A program made the translations under genes and the position numbers. A stretch of 64,000 nucleotides of DNA, taken from contig CAVTZY010000032.1 in NCBI GenBank assembly GCA_963739235.1, positions 1-64,000 on the forward strand. The letters run 5' to 3'. The notes beneath the pieces are model-generated. The model did no database searches. It worked only from the letters and a program-made list of their open reading frames with translations, and was not told the origin of the DNA. This stretch comes from JAFNAG01 sp963739235 (GTDB lineage Bacteria > Acidobacteriota > UBA6911). Positions 28,591 through 39,140 of the stretch are shown here, in pieces (positions within the stretch are counted from its first letter, which is position 1; each line of letters begins with the position of its first letter).

Positions 28591-29445
28591 ATGGAGATCA
28601 TCCATCGCATTTCGCGCATGTCGGCCATCAGTTCCAAGCTTGTTTCAAGCGATGTCCAGATTGGGCTGGTCACGACCATGGGCGTCATTCACCCCGGACA
28701 TATGAGCCTCATTGAAGTTGCACGTGAGATGACGGATCTTGTCGTGGTCTCGATTTTCGTCAATCGTCTGCAGTTTCTGAGCGACGAAGAGTATCTCAAG
28801 TATCCCCGCGACATCACAAAAGACGTGGACTTGCTCGGTCAACAGAATGTGGACTATGTGTTTTCCCCGGATGAGAAGGAGATGTTTCCTCCTGATTTTT
28901 CCACCTATGCGCAGGTCGAGCAGTTTGGCGAGAAGCTCCCTGGCATTCAGCAGCCGGCATACTTCAAGGGCATGACCACGACGGTCCTGAAAATGATCCA
29001 CATTGTCCGGCCTTCCTTTCTGTTTCTGGGGCTGAAGGATGCACTTCAGGGCGCGATTCTGCGCAAGATGATCAAGGATCTGAACCTGGGTACGGAGGTG
29101 GTCGTCGCACCGGTGGCGCGTCATTCATCGGGTCTGGCGTACGGCACTCGCAACTTTTTCCTGAACGAATCTGAGAAGGCGGCTGCATCTGTTATCTATC
29201 GGAGCCTTCAGGCAGCTCAAGGGATGATCGCTCGCGGGGAGAGGCAGGCCAAGAAACTGCTCAATGAAATCACGCGCATGATCGGCAGCGAAACGATGGC
29301 CAAACTCGAATACGCCTTTGTTGCCGATCCTCAGAGCCTGGAGCCGGTGAGCAAGCTTCGGGGCTCTGTCCTGATCGGTGTAGGGGCCAAAATCGGAGAC
29401 ACTTCTCTGAACGATTCCCTTCTGGCAGAAATCCCTACAGAATAG
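28591..29445 (+). CDS. panC: Divergent pantothenate synthetase-like ligase
   Basis: A 284-residue protein of the PanC fold, which joins pantoate and beta-alanine using ATP. Motifs align but are altered. The HIGH-like loop is TTMGVIHPGHMSL. SIFVNRLQF stands where SIFVNPTQF is usual, LGLKDALQ replaces FGEKDYQQ, and SGLAYGTRN replaces DGLAMSSRN. The loss of the Ser-Ser pair and other consensus residues suggests changed kinetics or substrate, but length and order fit PanC. The next gene after folK, it may still be the cell's pantothenate synthetase. Confidence 0.75.
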   Translation: MEIIHRISRMSAISSKLVSSDVQIGLVTTMGVIHPGHMSLIEVAREMTDLVVVSIFVNRLQFLSDEEYLKYPRDITKDVDLLGQQNVDYVFSPDEKEMFPPDFSTYAQVEQFGEKLPGIQQPAYFKGMTTTVLKMIHIVRPSFLFLGLKDALQGAILRKMIKDLNLGTEVVVAPVARHSSGLAYGTRNFFLNESEKAAASVIYRSLQAAQGMIARGERQAKKLLNEITRMIGSETMAKLEYAFVADPQSLEPVSKLRGSVLIGVGAKIGDTSLNDSLLAEIPTE

Positions 29446-29613
29446 GGAGTTTTTGGCCGAAATCCCATATGGCATCCCCGACCTCCAAATGTATGGGTCG
29501 AATCAATTGTTGATTGTGTTATGCTAAACAAATTTCAGGCCCGTGTGCCGGGGATGGGGGTAATGCCGGATTTGGAACAAAGTTCGATTGCCCCCCGGGA
29601 GGACAGGATCAGA

Positions 29614-31101
29614 ATGAGAAGATTGACCAATCCTATACGCAAGGCGCTCGCGCCTCTCCTTTTCACAGCTCTCCTGATGCCGGCCGTCTTTGCGGAAGCG
29701 GGTCCGACTGCGCTCGAGACGATCCAGACCAAGATTGCCCAGTTTTTGAAGCGCCCGGGCATACGATCGGTGGAGTGGGGTATCGAGATTTATGATCCGA
29801 CCACCAGCAAGATCGTCCTTTCCGTAAACCCTGACAAGACCTTTCAACCTGCGTCGGTTCTCAAGGTCGTCACGACCGCTACGGCCCTGGAAAAGCTTGG
29901 GCCGGATTTCCGTTTTCGCACCGGGGTCTACACAGACGGGACTGTTCTCCCCGATGGTACCCTCTCTGGCGATCTGATACTCGTCGGTCGAGGGGATCCC
30001 AATCTGATGGATCCATCCAAGGAACTCCTCGACAAGCCTGCTCTGCAGGACCTGTCGGAGAAAATTCAAGCGCTTGGGATCAAAAAAATTCACGGCAACG
30101 TCATCGGGGACGACAGCTATTTCGAGTTCACTACGCACGGCAAGGGATGGACTGCCCAGGATCTGAAATCGGTGTACGGCGCACCCATCAATGCGCTAAG
30201 CATCAATAACAATGTTTTCTGGGTGCACCTCCGGGCCACCAAGCCCGACCAGTTGACGCAAGTCAGCATCGAACCGCCCACATCCTATTTCCAGATCAGG
30301 AATCTCGCGGTCACGGGCAGCGCCGGTTCTCAGCGCACGGCCTATGCGCAAGTACTGCCCGGTACGACGCGTCTGGTGATCTCCGGGATCCTGCCTGCCG
30401 GGCAGAGCTATACTCAGGACCTGTTGCTCGAGCGGCCCGCGGAAGCAACGGCCACGATCTTCAAAGAGGAGTTGCGCCGGAAGGGGATCCCTGTGGACGG
30501 CTCGATCCGAGTCTATCATCTGGGCGATCTATCTCCGGAAGCGCGCAGGAACTGGGTTCCGCTGGCGGAACACCAATCACCGCCTCTGATCCGGGCGCTC
30601 GAGATCATCAACAAGCGCAGTCTGAATCTTCACGCAGAAATGCTGCTCCGAGTGCTGGGTGCCGAGTTCGGCGGCGCCGGTACGGATGATGCCGGATTAC
30701 GCGTGGTTAAAAACTTCCTGGAAGCTGCCGGCGTGCGGGATGATGACAAGATCAGCCTCAGCGACGGCTGCGGTCTGTCGCGCGACAACCTGGTCACCCC
30801 GAGGTTCCAGACGTCGCTTTTGATTTTTCTCTCGACTCGTCCCGATTTCGATCTGTTTCTCAACACACTGGCCATAAGCGGCACAGACGGAACCCTCCGG
30901 AACCGCCTGTCCTCCGCTCCGGGGGTCATTCACGCCAAAACCGGGACGCTCGCCGATGTGGCAGCTCTGTCGGGTTATATGACCACGAAATCGGGACGCA
31001 ACCTGGTCTTCAGTATCTTTGCCAATAACGTGCGCGTCTCCTATGAACGGGTTCGAAAGACTATTGATGAGATCTGCGCGTTGTTTGTAAACTCTTACTG
31101 A
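29614..31101 (+). CDS. dacB: D-alanyl-D-alanine carboxypeptidase/endopeptidase (PBP4)
   Basis: A 495-residue periplasmic S13 penicillin-binding protein that trims and cuts peptidoglycan cross-links. The signal peptide ends at about AVFAEA. The active-site Ser-x-x-Lys is in QPASVLKVVTTATAL, the SxN-like motif is LSDGCGLSR, and the KTG box is HAKTGTLADV. The ATG at 29614 with AGGA six bases upstream is chosen over the longer frame. Its stop overlaps the moaD start (TGATG), an odd pairing with a molybdopterin gene. Confidence 0.9.
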   Translation: MRRLTNPIRKALAPLLFTALLMPAVFAEAGPTALETIQTKIAQFLKRPGIRSVEWGIEIYDPTTSKIVLSVNPDKTFQPASVLKVVTTATALEKLGPDFRFRTGVYTDGTVLPDGTLSGDLILVGRGDPNLMDPSKELLDKPALQDLSEKIQALGIKKIHGNVIGDDSYFEFTTHGKGWTAQDLKSVYGAPINALSINNNVFWVHLRATKPDQLTQVSIEPPTSYFQIRNLAVTGSAGSQRTAYAQVLPGTTRLVISGILPAGQSYTQDLLLERPAEATATIFKEELRRKGIPVDGSIRVYHLGDLSPEARRNWVPLAEHQSPPLIRALEIINKRSLNLHAEMLLRVLGAEFGGAGTDDAGLRVVKNFLEAAGVRDDDKISLSDGCGLSRDNLVTPRFQTSLLIFLSTRPDFDLFLNTLAISGTDGTLRNRLSSAPGVIHAKTGTLADVAALSGYMTTKSGRNLVFSIFANNVRVSYERVRKTIDEICALFVNSY

Positions 31102-31346
31102 TGAGTATCCGGGTGCTTTTTTTTGCCACTTTGGCCGAAGCCACGGGATTGCGTCAGGCTGAGGTAGATGCATCAATATTCCCTGACGTGGCATCCATCT
31201 ACACTCGATTTGCGCGCGAATTCCCTGATCTCGACCTACATCGCTCCTCCCTGCTCTGCTCCGTGAATTCGGAATTCGCGCGCCTCGATACACAGATTCA
31301 TGACGGGGACGAGGTCGCATTCTTCCCTCCCGTAAGCGGTGGCTGA
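31101..31346 (+). CDS. moaD: Molybdopterin synthase sulfur carrier subunit MoaD
   Basis: An 81-residue ubiquitin-like protein ending in the Gly-Gly tail (PPVSGG) that carries sulfur as a thiocarboxylate for molybdopterin synthesis. VLFFATLAEATGLRQAEV and FFPPVSGG are family hallmarks. It overlaps dacB by one base upstream and moaE by eight bases downstream, so it is translationally coupled to MoaE, its enzyme partner. Confidence 0.92.
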   Translation: MSIRVLFFATLAEATGLRQAEVDASIFPDVASIYTRFAREFPDLDLHRSSLLCSVNSEFARLDTQIHDGDEVAFFPPVSGG

Positions 31347-31761
31347 AATGTTCCGATTGGTTCGTGAGCCGATTGATACCGGTTTACTGCGCGCCGCGCT
31401 GCTTGGCCCCGAGGATGGTGCCGTCGCAATCTTCGAAGGAGTCGTGCGCAATCACGCGCGCGGCAAGCAAGTCCGCCACCTGGAATACGACGCCTACGAG
31501 GCAATGGCCCTGAAAAAGCTCGAGGAGATCGGTGCGCGTGCCAAGCGGGAATTCGCCATCCGCGAAATCGGCATCATCCACCGCCTGGGGCACATGAATC
31601 CCACCGAATGCAGCGTTGCCATCGTCGTCACATCCGCTCACCGGAGCGCAGCTTTTGCAGCGTGCCGCTTCGCGATCGACGAAATCAAGAAGGTCGTGCC
31701 GATCTGGAAAAAGGAAGTCTACGAAGACGGCGAAGTCTGGATCGAAGGAAGTGGCGAATGA
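31339..31761 (+). CDS. moaE: Molybdopterin synthase catalytic subunit MoaE
   Basis: A 140-residue catalytic subunit that inserts two sulfurs into precursor Z (cPMP) using MoaD. GAVAIFEGVVRNHARGKQVRHLEYDAYEAMA and IIHRLGHMNPTECSVAIVV are typical, and the C-terminal PIWKKEVYEDGEVWIEG contains the active-site Lys pair. No other moa genes are nearby. A fold-back (31754-31859) lies between it and the convergent recR. Confidence 0.94.
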   Translation: MAEMFRLVREPIDTGLLRAALLGPEDGAVAIFEGVVRNHARGKQVRHLEYDAYEAMALKKLEEIGARAKREFAIREIGIIHRLGHMNPTECSVAIVVTSAHRSAAFAACRFAIDEIKKVVPIWKKEVYEDGEVWIEGSGE

Positions 31762-31859
31762 AGATTGACGAATTCCAGGAATAGGGCGTATAGCAGACAG
31801 TATAATTCAGGGCAAGACAACGCCCGCGGTTTTTCATTCGTCAATCGTAAATCGTCAAT
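31754..31859. repeat. Fold-back between convergent moaE and recR
   Basis: GAATGAAGATTGACGAATT-type words at 31757-31774 face their inverse at about 31832-31859. A related pair lies at 54860-54940. The arrangement suits a two-way terminator. Confidence 0.5.
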
Positions 31860-31861
31860 CC

Positions 31862-32461
31862 TCAGATTGGGTGTCTATGCTCGAGGGCCTTGCTCATGGT
31901 GACCTCGTCGGCGAATTCAAGATCGCTTCCGACGGGCAGGCCCAGGGCAATGCGGCTGACGCGCACTCCGATTGGCTTGAGCAGCTTGGCCAGGTAGATG
32001 GCTGTCGCTTCTCCTTCGACATTGGGATTGGTCGCCAGGATAATTTCCCGCACATTTCCTTCCCGGAGCCTCTCGAGCAGGTTTTTGAGCTTGAGTTCTT
32101 CAGGTCCGATGCCGTTGATGGGCGAGAGTACCCCATGCAGGACATGGTACTGGCCGTGGTATTCCCGCGTCTTCTCGATCGAGAGAATATCGTTGGGTTC
32201 TTCAACCACGCAGATCATATCCTGGGTACGATTTGGGTTGGTGCAGTAGCTGCAGGGATCCAGGTCAGAAAAATTGTTGCAACGGGAGCAATAACGGATC
32301 TTTTCCTTGACATCCAGGATGGCCCGGCTCAGACGTTCGGAGTCCTCACGCGAACGGCGCAGCAGGCTGTAGGCAAGCCGTTGCGCCGTCTTTTGCCCGA
32401 TGCCGGGGAGTTTGCGCAATTCATCGATCAGACGGGCAATGGGCTCTGCATAGTCATTCAT
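31862..32461 (-). CDS. recR: Recombination protein RecR
   Basis: A 199-residue DNA-repair protein that helps RecF/RecO load RecA at gaps. There is a helix-hairpin-helix (LRKLPGIGQKTAQRLA), a zinc finger with four Cys (CSRCNNFSDLDPCSYC), and a Toprim domain (ICVVEEPNDILSIEKT ... VEGEATAIYLAK). Its ATG overlaps the dnaX stop by three bases, the usual dnaX-recR order, although the small YbaB/EbfC gene often found between them is absent. Confidence 0.95.
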   Translation of the reverse strand: MNDYAEPIARLIDELRKLPGIGQKTAQRLAYSLLRRSREDSERLSRAILDVKEKIRYCSRCNNFSDLDPCSYCTNPNRTQDMICVVEEPNDILSIEKTREYHGQYHVLHGVLSPINGIGPEELKLKNLLERLREGNVREIILATNPNVEGEATAIYLAKLLKPIGVRVSRIALGLPVGSDLEFADEVTMSKALEHRHPI

Positions 32462-34189
32462 GGCTTGATTTTCTCGGCCTTGACGGGCCCCGGAAAGGCG
32501 TCAAGAAAGGATTTCACCGCCGGTTGCTTTTTTGCCCTCTCCAGAACATCTTCTTCGGCCGCAGGACCGGCTTTGGGCGGGCTCGCCTGCCCCATGGGAA
32601 CCTCGGCCTGCGCATCGTCAAGCGAGATCTGAACCTGACGGCCCAGTGCCTTCGAGGCCGCTTGGGTGATGAGCGCTATATTGTCCCTCAGCTGCCGGCG
32701 TAAAAACTCGTTAGGTGGTTGCCCCAGATCGAGAATCACGAAGTCTCCATTGAGTTTGGCTCCCGCAAGAGAGTGCAGGATCGGCACGAGAGATTCTTTT
32801 TGCACGACAGTCGCCATTTGCTCGAGTAATTGCCGGCTGCCGCCGCCCGCTGCCGGCACGGTGGCATGTGCAGCGGGAATCGCAGGTGCCGCAGGGGTCA
32901 AATTCGAGGGATTATTGCGGGCAGAAGGCGCCGCCGAGCTGAAGGAGTTAGTTTCCGGCGGCAGGGCATCATTTTTCGGACCTGCCTGGCGGCCAGGTGC
33001 GGCAGCCGGCACAGACGGACGGGCTCCGGAAGCCATCGGCGCCTGGCCCCCCTCCACCATCCGGGTGAAGTCGGCGATCAACTCTTCCAGGGAGCGCATT
33101 TTCGGAATCTGCGCCAGTTCTATAAGCCCCATCTCCAGCTGGAACCGAGTCTGGGTCGCGTGCCGCAGATCTGCTTCCACCTTGAGAAGAGCGTCAAACA
33201 GGCGCAGCAGGTCTTCCCGGGAAAAGAGGCCGGCCTGTTCGGTCAATTCCGGAAGCATGCTCTCCGGCACCCCCAGAACTGCGGAATCCGAGACACCTGC
33301 TTTGAGCACCATCAGGTCACGCAGTTGGCTGAGGAGGCAACGGCAGAAGTTCTGCAGATCCTGACCGGCAGTCGGCAAGTTCTCCGACAATATTGAGAAT
33401 GGCCGAGGCGGCACCGGAGGCGATTGCGCGCACTGTGTTCCCAAGAATAGCAGGCTCGATGAGTCCGAGGAGCATGGCGACATCTTCGTCGCGCACGATT
33501 TGGCCGCTGAAGGCGATCACCTGATCAAGAGCCGACATGGCATCGCGCATGCTGCCGCCGCTGGAAAACACAATCTGTTCCAGGGCCGCCGTGCTGATCT
33601 GGATATTCTCGGCCTGTGCAATGGTGCGCAGACGTTCCAGGATCAGGGGAAACTGGATCAGCTTGAAGCTGTACTGCTGGCAGCGGGAAAGGATAGTGGC
33701 CGGGATTTTGTGGTATTCGGTCGTGGCCAGGATAAACACCACATGCGGCGGAGGCTCTTCGAGCGTTTTCAGCAAAGCGTTAAAAGCCGCGGTGCTGAGC
33801 ATGTGAACTTCATCGATGATGTAGATCTTGTTGCGATCGCGGGCCGGGCGGTATTGCAGTTCCTCGATCAGATCGCGAACATTGTCCACACCGGTATTGG
33901 ACGCGGCATCGATTTCCAGAACGTCCATGCAATTGCCTGCAGTGATCTCGAGGCAGGCGACGCACTTGCCGCAAGGCTCGCCGGCTTTTCCGTCATGGCA
34001 ATTCAATGCTTTGGCCAGGATGCGGGCCGTGGTGGTTTTGCCGCTGCCGCGCGGGCCGGAAAAAAGGAAGGCGTGTGCGACACGGCCGCTTTGCAGCGCA
34101 TTGAGCAGTGTGCGCGACACGTGGTCCTGCCCGACCAGATCATGAAAGTTCTGTGGGCGCCACTTGCGGGCTAAGACTTGATATTGCAT
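32458..34189 (-). CDS. dnaX: DNA polymerase III subunit gamma/tau (one frameshift)
   Basis: The clamp-loader ATPase. It begins MQYQVLARKWRPQNFHDLVGQ, then Walker A GPRGSGKTTTARILAKALNC, the four-Cys zinc site (CHDGKAGEPCGKCVAC), Walker B IYIIDEVHML and sensor LATTEYHKIP. Near 33370 the frame shifts: the ELAD of one frame continues as GQDLQNFCRCLLSQLRDLMVLKAG in the other after removing a single T. The rest (helical collar, then Pro/Ala-rich linker and tail) runs to 32458. The shift is not at a slippery heptamer, so it is probably not the E. coli type programmed event. Joined length about 576 residues. Confidence 0.85.
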
Positions 34190-34199
34190 AGGAAAAAGG

Positions 34200-34305
34200 G
34201 CCGGGCCTCGGGGAACCTGCGGCACATATAACTGGCCTCTTAATGCTGCTTCCTTCCGGACCTGACATGGTTCGAGGGTTATATTGCACAGGGCCCGAGG
34301 CCCGA
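34200..34305 (-). ncRNA. ffs: Small SRP RNA (4.5S-type)
   Basis: On the minus strand a helix closed by CGGGCCTCGGG and CCCGAGGCCCG encloses the hallmark GTCAGGTCCGGAAGGAAGCAGC region (written here only as its known core GGAAGGAAGCAGC), the Ffh-binding tetraloop part of bacterial SRP RNA. It sits just upstream of dnaX, where many bacteria keep it. The ends are estimated from the closing stem. Confidence 0.92.
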
Positions 34306-34641
34306 AATTATCTCTACCGCGACTTCATCTTACGGCATTGGGCCCCGAGAGACAAGCCCCTACCGTCAGAATCGTTCAGAGAATGCTTGAACCTGCAGGG
34401 CAGATCATAGAGAATAGAGAGCTTGCAGGATCAAGAGGTTTTGCGAAGGGTACCGCTAGTTTGGAGGCAGGATTGGAACCACCATGCTGCCACCGGCCAG
34501 GGCGCCTTTTGCAGGAATAGGAAAGAAGCATTCACCCATCGATCCCGAAAAACAAACCACGCTTTCATGCGTACTATTTAGTAACGTCTTCTGCCCCGGC
34601 ATGCTGCCACACGCATAGACGGCTACCAATGGGTTGTGATC
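34306..34641. other. Divergent spacer, no gene seen
   Basis: A 336-base region between the SRP RNA and the RND adaptor. A GATAAT at about 34308-34313 on the minus strand could be the -10 box of the SRP RNA, but no good -35 was found. Nothing else recognisable. Confidence 0.35.
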
Positions 34642-35943
34642 ATGACAGATAGAGCGAGGACAACGGCGAGCCAGCGCCTGATCTGGTATGCTGCAGCGCT
34701 TTTAGTGCCGCTCGCAGTCATCGCCTGCAATAGAAGCGAATTGCAGCCGCGCCCGACCCCGAAGGGCCCGCCGCCAGTCCGGATCGAAGTGACTACGGTC
34801 CAGCGCATTTCGGTTCAGCGCCAGGTTGAATTAGCAGGCACCTTGATCTCTCCAGATCAGGCCAAGGTGAGCAGCGAAGTCGCCGGTAGGGTGAAGGAAC
34901 TCGTGGTCGAGTTGGGGCAGGAGGTCGAATCTGGCCAGCCGCTGGTCAAGCTGGACCCGCGCGAGCTCGACCTGGCTCTGCAGCAAGCCGAGGGCCAGCT
35001 TCGCCAGACTGAAGCGCAGCTGGGCATGGACGGATTGCACATGAATGAGCCGCCCCCGGACGAAGAAATCTCGACGATCCGGACTGCGATCGCGAATCGC
35101 GATGACGCGCGCGCCCAGCTGGCCCGCGCCACCCAGCTCATCAAGAAAGGCCTGCTCGCTCAGGCCGATTTTGACACCGCGCAAACCAGGGTCAAGGTCA
35201 CTGAAGCGGCTTTTCAGTCCGCATTGGAAACAGTTGGAAGTTTAAAGGCAACCTTGCAGCAGCGACGTGCGGCCTATGAGCTGGCACAAAAAAAACTGAG
35301 TGATTCGGTTATCCGAGCGCCGATCGCAGGCTCGGTCGCCGAGCGTCTGGTGCAGCCCGGCGAGTTTATTCGTGAAAACACCCCCGTCGTCACCATCGTC
35401 CAGATGAATCCACTCAAACTGAGAACTGCCATTCAGGAGAAGTACGCCTCGCTCATGCGGCCCGGACTCGCAGCCCAATTCAGAGTGGAGTCGATGCTGG
35501 AAGAGTTGTTTCCCGGCAAACTCGCCTACGTCAGCCCGGCAGTCGATCAGGCGACGCGTACATTTGCTGTTGAGATTCTCGTGGATAACAGTGCGCGCCA
35601 TCTCAAGCCCGGTTTTTTCGCCAAAGGCAACATCCTCACGCAGAAGGACGACAACGTGTTGGCCGTGCCCGAGGCCGCGATCTCGACCCTCGCAGGAGAG
35701 TCTTCCGTATACATCGTGGCAAAAAACAGGATTAAGAAGCAGCCTGTCACTTTGGGCGCACGCGTGGGCAACGTAGTCGAGATCGTGACCGGCCTTAAAG
35801 GGGAAGAGACTCTGGCGACTACCGGCCTGAGCGAGCTTGCTGACGGCGTTACTGTTGCGATCGGCAAAGGGGATGCTGCGCCTGTTATGGAAGGGGGCGG
35901 CGAAGGCAGGCGGGGAAGAGGTAAAAAGGGAGGTCAGTCATGA
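34642..35943 (+). CDS. RND efflux periplasmic adaptor lipoprotein
   Basis: A 433-residue AcrA/MexA-like membrane-fusion protein. A signal peptide ends in a lipobox-like VIAC, so it is probably a lipoprotein. Barrel and lipoyl halves surround a coiled-coil hairpin (about 100-210), with the second lipoyl motif IRAPIAGSVAERLVQPGEFI. The tail is Gly/Arg/Lys-rich. Its stop overlaps the start of the permease by four bases (ATGA), so the two are one efflux operon; no outer-membrane TolC is present here. Confidence 0.87.
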   Translation: MTDRARTTASQRLIWYAAALLVPLAVIACNRSELQPRPTPKGPPPVRIEVTTVQRISVQRQVELAGTLISPDQAKVSSEVAGRVKELVVELGQEVESGQPLVKLDPRELDLALQQAEGQLRQTEAQLGMDGLHMNEPPPDEEISTIRTAIANRDDARAQLARATQLIKKGLLAQADFDTAQTRVKVTEAAFQSALETVGSLKATLQQRRAAYELAQKKLSDSVIRAPIAGSVAERLVQPGEFIRENTPVVTIVQMNPLKLRTAIQEKYASLMRPGLAAQFRVESMLEELFPGKLAYVSPAVDQATRTFAVEILVDNSARHLKPGFFAKGNILTQKDDNVLAVPEAAISTLAGESSVYIVAKNRIKKQPVTLGARVGNVVEIVTGLKGEETLATTGLSELADGVTVAIGKGDAAPVMEGGGEGRRGRGKKGGQS

Positions 35944-38900
35944 AGTTGGCGGATGTCAGTATCCGGAGGCCGGTTTTTGCCGTCATGATGACGATGGCAC
36001 TCGTCGTATTGGGTGCGTTTTCCTACCGGAATCTCGGTCTGGATCTGATGCCGAAGACGGATTATCCAACGGTCAACGTGTCAACGCGATTGCCGGGGGC
36101 CAGCGCCGAGGAAATCGAGACTCAGCTGACCAAGCCGATTGAAGAGGTCGTAAATACGATTAGCGGCATTGACGAGTTGCGCGCGAATTCCGATCAGGGA
36201 TCCTCCCGCGTGACCATCACTTTTGTGCTGGAGAGAGACATCGAGGCCGCCACCCAGGATGTGCGCGACAAGGTGGCGACGATCGTCAACCAGTTCCCGC
36301 GTGACACGCTGGCCCCGGTAATCCAGAAAATGGATCCGGATTCAGCGCCGATCCTTACGCTGGTCATTTCGGGCCAGCGCTCCCAGAAGGAGATCACCGA
36401 GATCGCCGACAAAAAGATCAAGCAGGTTCTCGAAACGGTCCAGGATGTCGGCGAGGTCACGTTCATGGGCGAGCGGCACCGCGAGATTCAGCTGCTTCTG
36501 AACGCCGACCGCATGAATGCCTATGGGCTGACCGTGGATCAGGTCCGCGACGGTGTTGCGAGGCAAAACGTCGAAATCCCCGGCGGCACATTCATAGCCG
36601 GGCCTTCGGAAATCGCGCTGCGCACCATGGGGCGGATCAAGAACGTCGATGACTTCAACCACATCATCCTGGCGTACCAGAATGGGTCCGTGGTTAGATT
36701 CGCCGATGTCGGGCGCGTGGTCGACACGGTCGAGGAGATCCGCAGCCTTGCCACGCTCGATGGCGTGCCTTGCGTATCGCTCATGATCCGGAAGCAATCG
36801 GGCACCAACACGGTCGAAGTAGTGGACCGGGTTCTCGCAAAATTGAAGAGCATCGAGACCGCACTCCCCGCGGATTTTCGAATCGTTCCCATTCGCGATC
36901 AATCACGGTTCATCCGGAAATCGTTCGAGGAGATCCAGCACCACCTGATCTTGGGCGGCTTGTTCGCCAGCATCGTGGTGTTTTTCTTCATCCGCAACAT
37001 CCGCAGCACGTTGATCGCCGCAGTGGCCATTCCGGCATCGATCATCGGCACATTTTCGGTCATGAAGGCTTTCGGCTTCACCCTCAACAACATGACCATG
37101 CTGGCGCTCTCGCTCGCCACCGGAATCGTGATCGATGATGCCATTGTGGTACTGGAGAACATATTCCGTTACGTCGAGGAACGCGGCGTGCCGCCGCGGG
37201 AAGCGGCATCGAAAGCAACGGCCGAGATCGGGCTCGCCGTCATGGCAACGACCCTCTCGCTGGTAGTCATTTTCATGCCGGTCGCATACATGACTGGACA
37301 GGTGGGCCGCTACTTCTTCAGTTTCGGCATCGTTTCTGCCAGCGCGATCATGATCTCGATGTTTATCTCCTTTACCTTGACCCCTGCGCTCTGCGCGACC
37401 TTGCTGCGCTCCAGTCGACGCAGGCGGGCACGGCACCAAATCGAAAGCGCGCGGCTTCTACGCCTTCCTGGACCGCGTCTACGGGCATATGCTCGGGTGG
37501 TCGTTGCGCTATCGCATCGTCATGGTTATCATCGCCCTGGCCGTCACGGCCTCGGCTGCGTACTTGTTCCCCAAGGTCGGCAAGGAACTGGTGCCGGATG
37601 ACGATCAAAGCGAGTTCAGCGTCAACGTGCGACTGCCCAGGGGCACCAGTTTCGAGCGCACGAAAGAGTACATGGCTCCCATCGAACAGGACATTCGCAA
37701 CCTGGGCCCAGAGGTTTCAATGATCCTGACCAGTATCGGTTCGATGGGCAGTGTTCCAGCGCAAATTTCTATGTCGCGCTGACACCGCTCGAAAGCCGCA
37801 AGGTGTCGCAGCAGGAGCTGATGCGCCGGGCACGCGTGATGTTGCGCAAATACAAAGCCGCGCGCATCAGTGTCTCCGGCGGGACGGACATTTCCGGCGC
37901 CTCCAGCGCCGGCGGCGCGGGGCGGAGGCGGCGGCGGCAGCAACCGGCTGAGCGTACTGATCCAGGGACCCGATATCGAGCAGCTCCAGGTTTACGTCAC
38001 CGACCTGATGGCCAAAATCAGAACCATCCCGGGAGTTGTGGACGTCGACACCAACTTCGAGCCGACGCAGCAGGAATTGCGCGTCAATGTCGATCGCACG
38101 CGCGCGGCGGATCTTGGCGTTGCCATTGACTCCCTGGCATCGAGTATTGGGCTCCTGGTCGGGGGAAACGAAGTTTCCAAGTACAAGGAGGGCGACGATC
38201 AATTCACCGTGCGATTGCGGCTCGACGAACGTTTCCGCAATAACCCGCAAGCTCATGGGCGAATTGCTGATTCCCTCGGCTACAGGCATCGTCAGAGTGA
38301 GCGACGTGGCGCGGCTGACGCTCGAGAACGGGCCGGCGTCGATCGACCGCTACAACCGGCAGCGCCAGATTTCGGTCAGCGCCAACCTGGACAAAGTTCC
38401 GCTCCAGCAGGCAATCGAAGCCACGCGCGAAAAGGTGGCGGAGATTAATCTGAAGCCCGGTTATGCGGCGATATTCGGCGGCAGCGCCAAGACGCTCGCC
38501 GAGGCTTCCAACGACTTCCTCATCGCCGTGATCCTGGCCATAGCCTTCATCTACATGGTGCTGGCGTCGCAGTTCAACAGCTTCATCTACCCGCTAAGCA
38601 TCATGACGGCGTTGCCCCTCAGCCTGCCCGCAGGATTGCTGGCGCTGATGGCATTCGGCATGACCATCAATGTCTACAGCGCGATCGGCCTGATGATGTT
38701 GTTCGGCATCGTGAAGAAGAACTCGATTCTGCAGGTGGACTACACCAACACGCTGCGCGCCCAGGGGATGGATCGGCATGAGGCCATCATCCAGGCCAAC
38801 CATGTGCGGCTGCGGCCGATCCTGATGACGACCATCGCGATTATCGCGGGCATGCTTCCGATCGCGTTCGGGCGCGGCGCCGGCTCGGGATCGCGCGCTT

Positions 38901-39081
38901 CGATGGCGGTCACGATCATCGGCGGGCAGGTGCTCTGCCTGCTGCTGACGCTCTGATCACGCCGGTGGTTTACTCCTACTTCGATGATCTGCGCGAATTT
39001 CGTTTCGCACGGCTTTTTTCCTGGCTGAAGCGTCCGGCTAAAGGCCCGGCCGCAGCGGCTCCGCCTGAGCCTCTCGCCTGA
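35940..39081 (+). pseudogene. RND (HAE1-type) efflux permease, several frameshifts
   Basis: Joined across frames this is a roughly 1046-residue proton-driven multidrug efflux pump of normal length. It starts MKLADVSIRRPVFAVMMTMALVVLG and shows MPKTDYPTVNVSTRLPGAS, GIVIDDAIVVLENI (helix 4 with the proton-relay Asp pair), FGIVKKNSILQVDYTN and GLMMLFGIVKKN near the C-terminus. Frame changes occur near 37405 (+1), 37757 (-1), 37915 (+1, in a GGCGG tract), 38245 (+1) and 38952 (-1). The first 490 residues are intact. Conserved sequence continues throughout, so recent decay or consensus error are both possible. Confidence 0.83.
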
Positions 39082-39093
39082 CGCCAGGCACGA

Positions 39094-39137
39094 AACCACG
39101 AATCACACGGAATCTGTTTCGTGTATTTCGTGGTTCC
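39094..39137. repeat. Imperfect palindrome between convergent genes
   Basis: CACGAAACCACGAATCACACGG faces an inverse of the CGTGTATTTCGTGGTTCC type. It lies between the convergent RND permease and C39-like gene and shares the CACGAA word with the 17790 palindrome. Confidence 0.5.
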
Positions 39138-39140
39138 TAG

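Noticed and set aside
33317..34189. A programmed dnaX frameshift making a short gamma-like product
   Set aside because: The shift at about 33370 is a single extra T, is not at a slippery heptamer, lies well before the usual position, and similar one-base shifts affect many other genes here.
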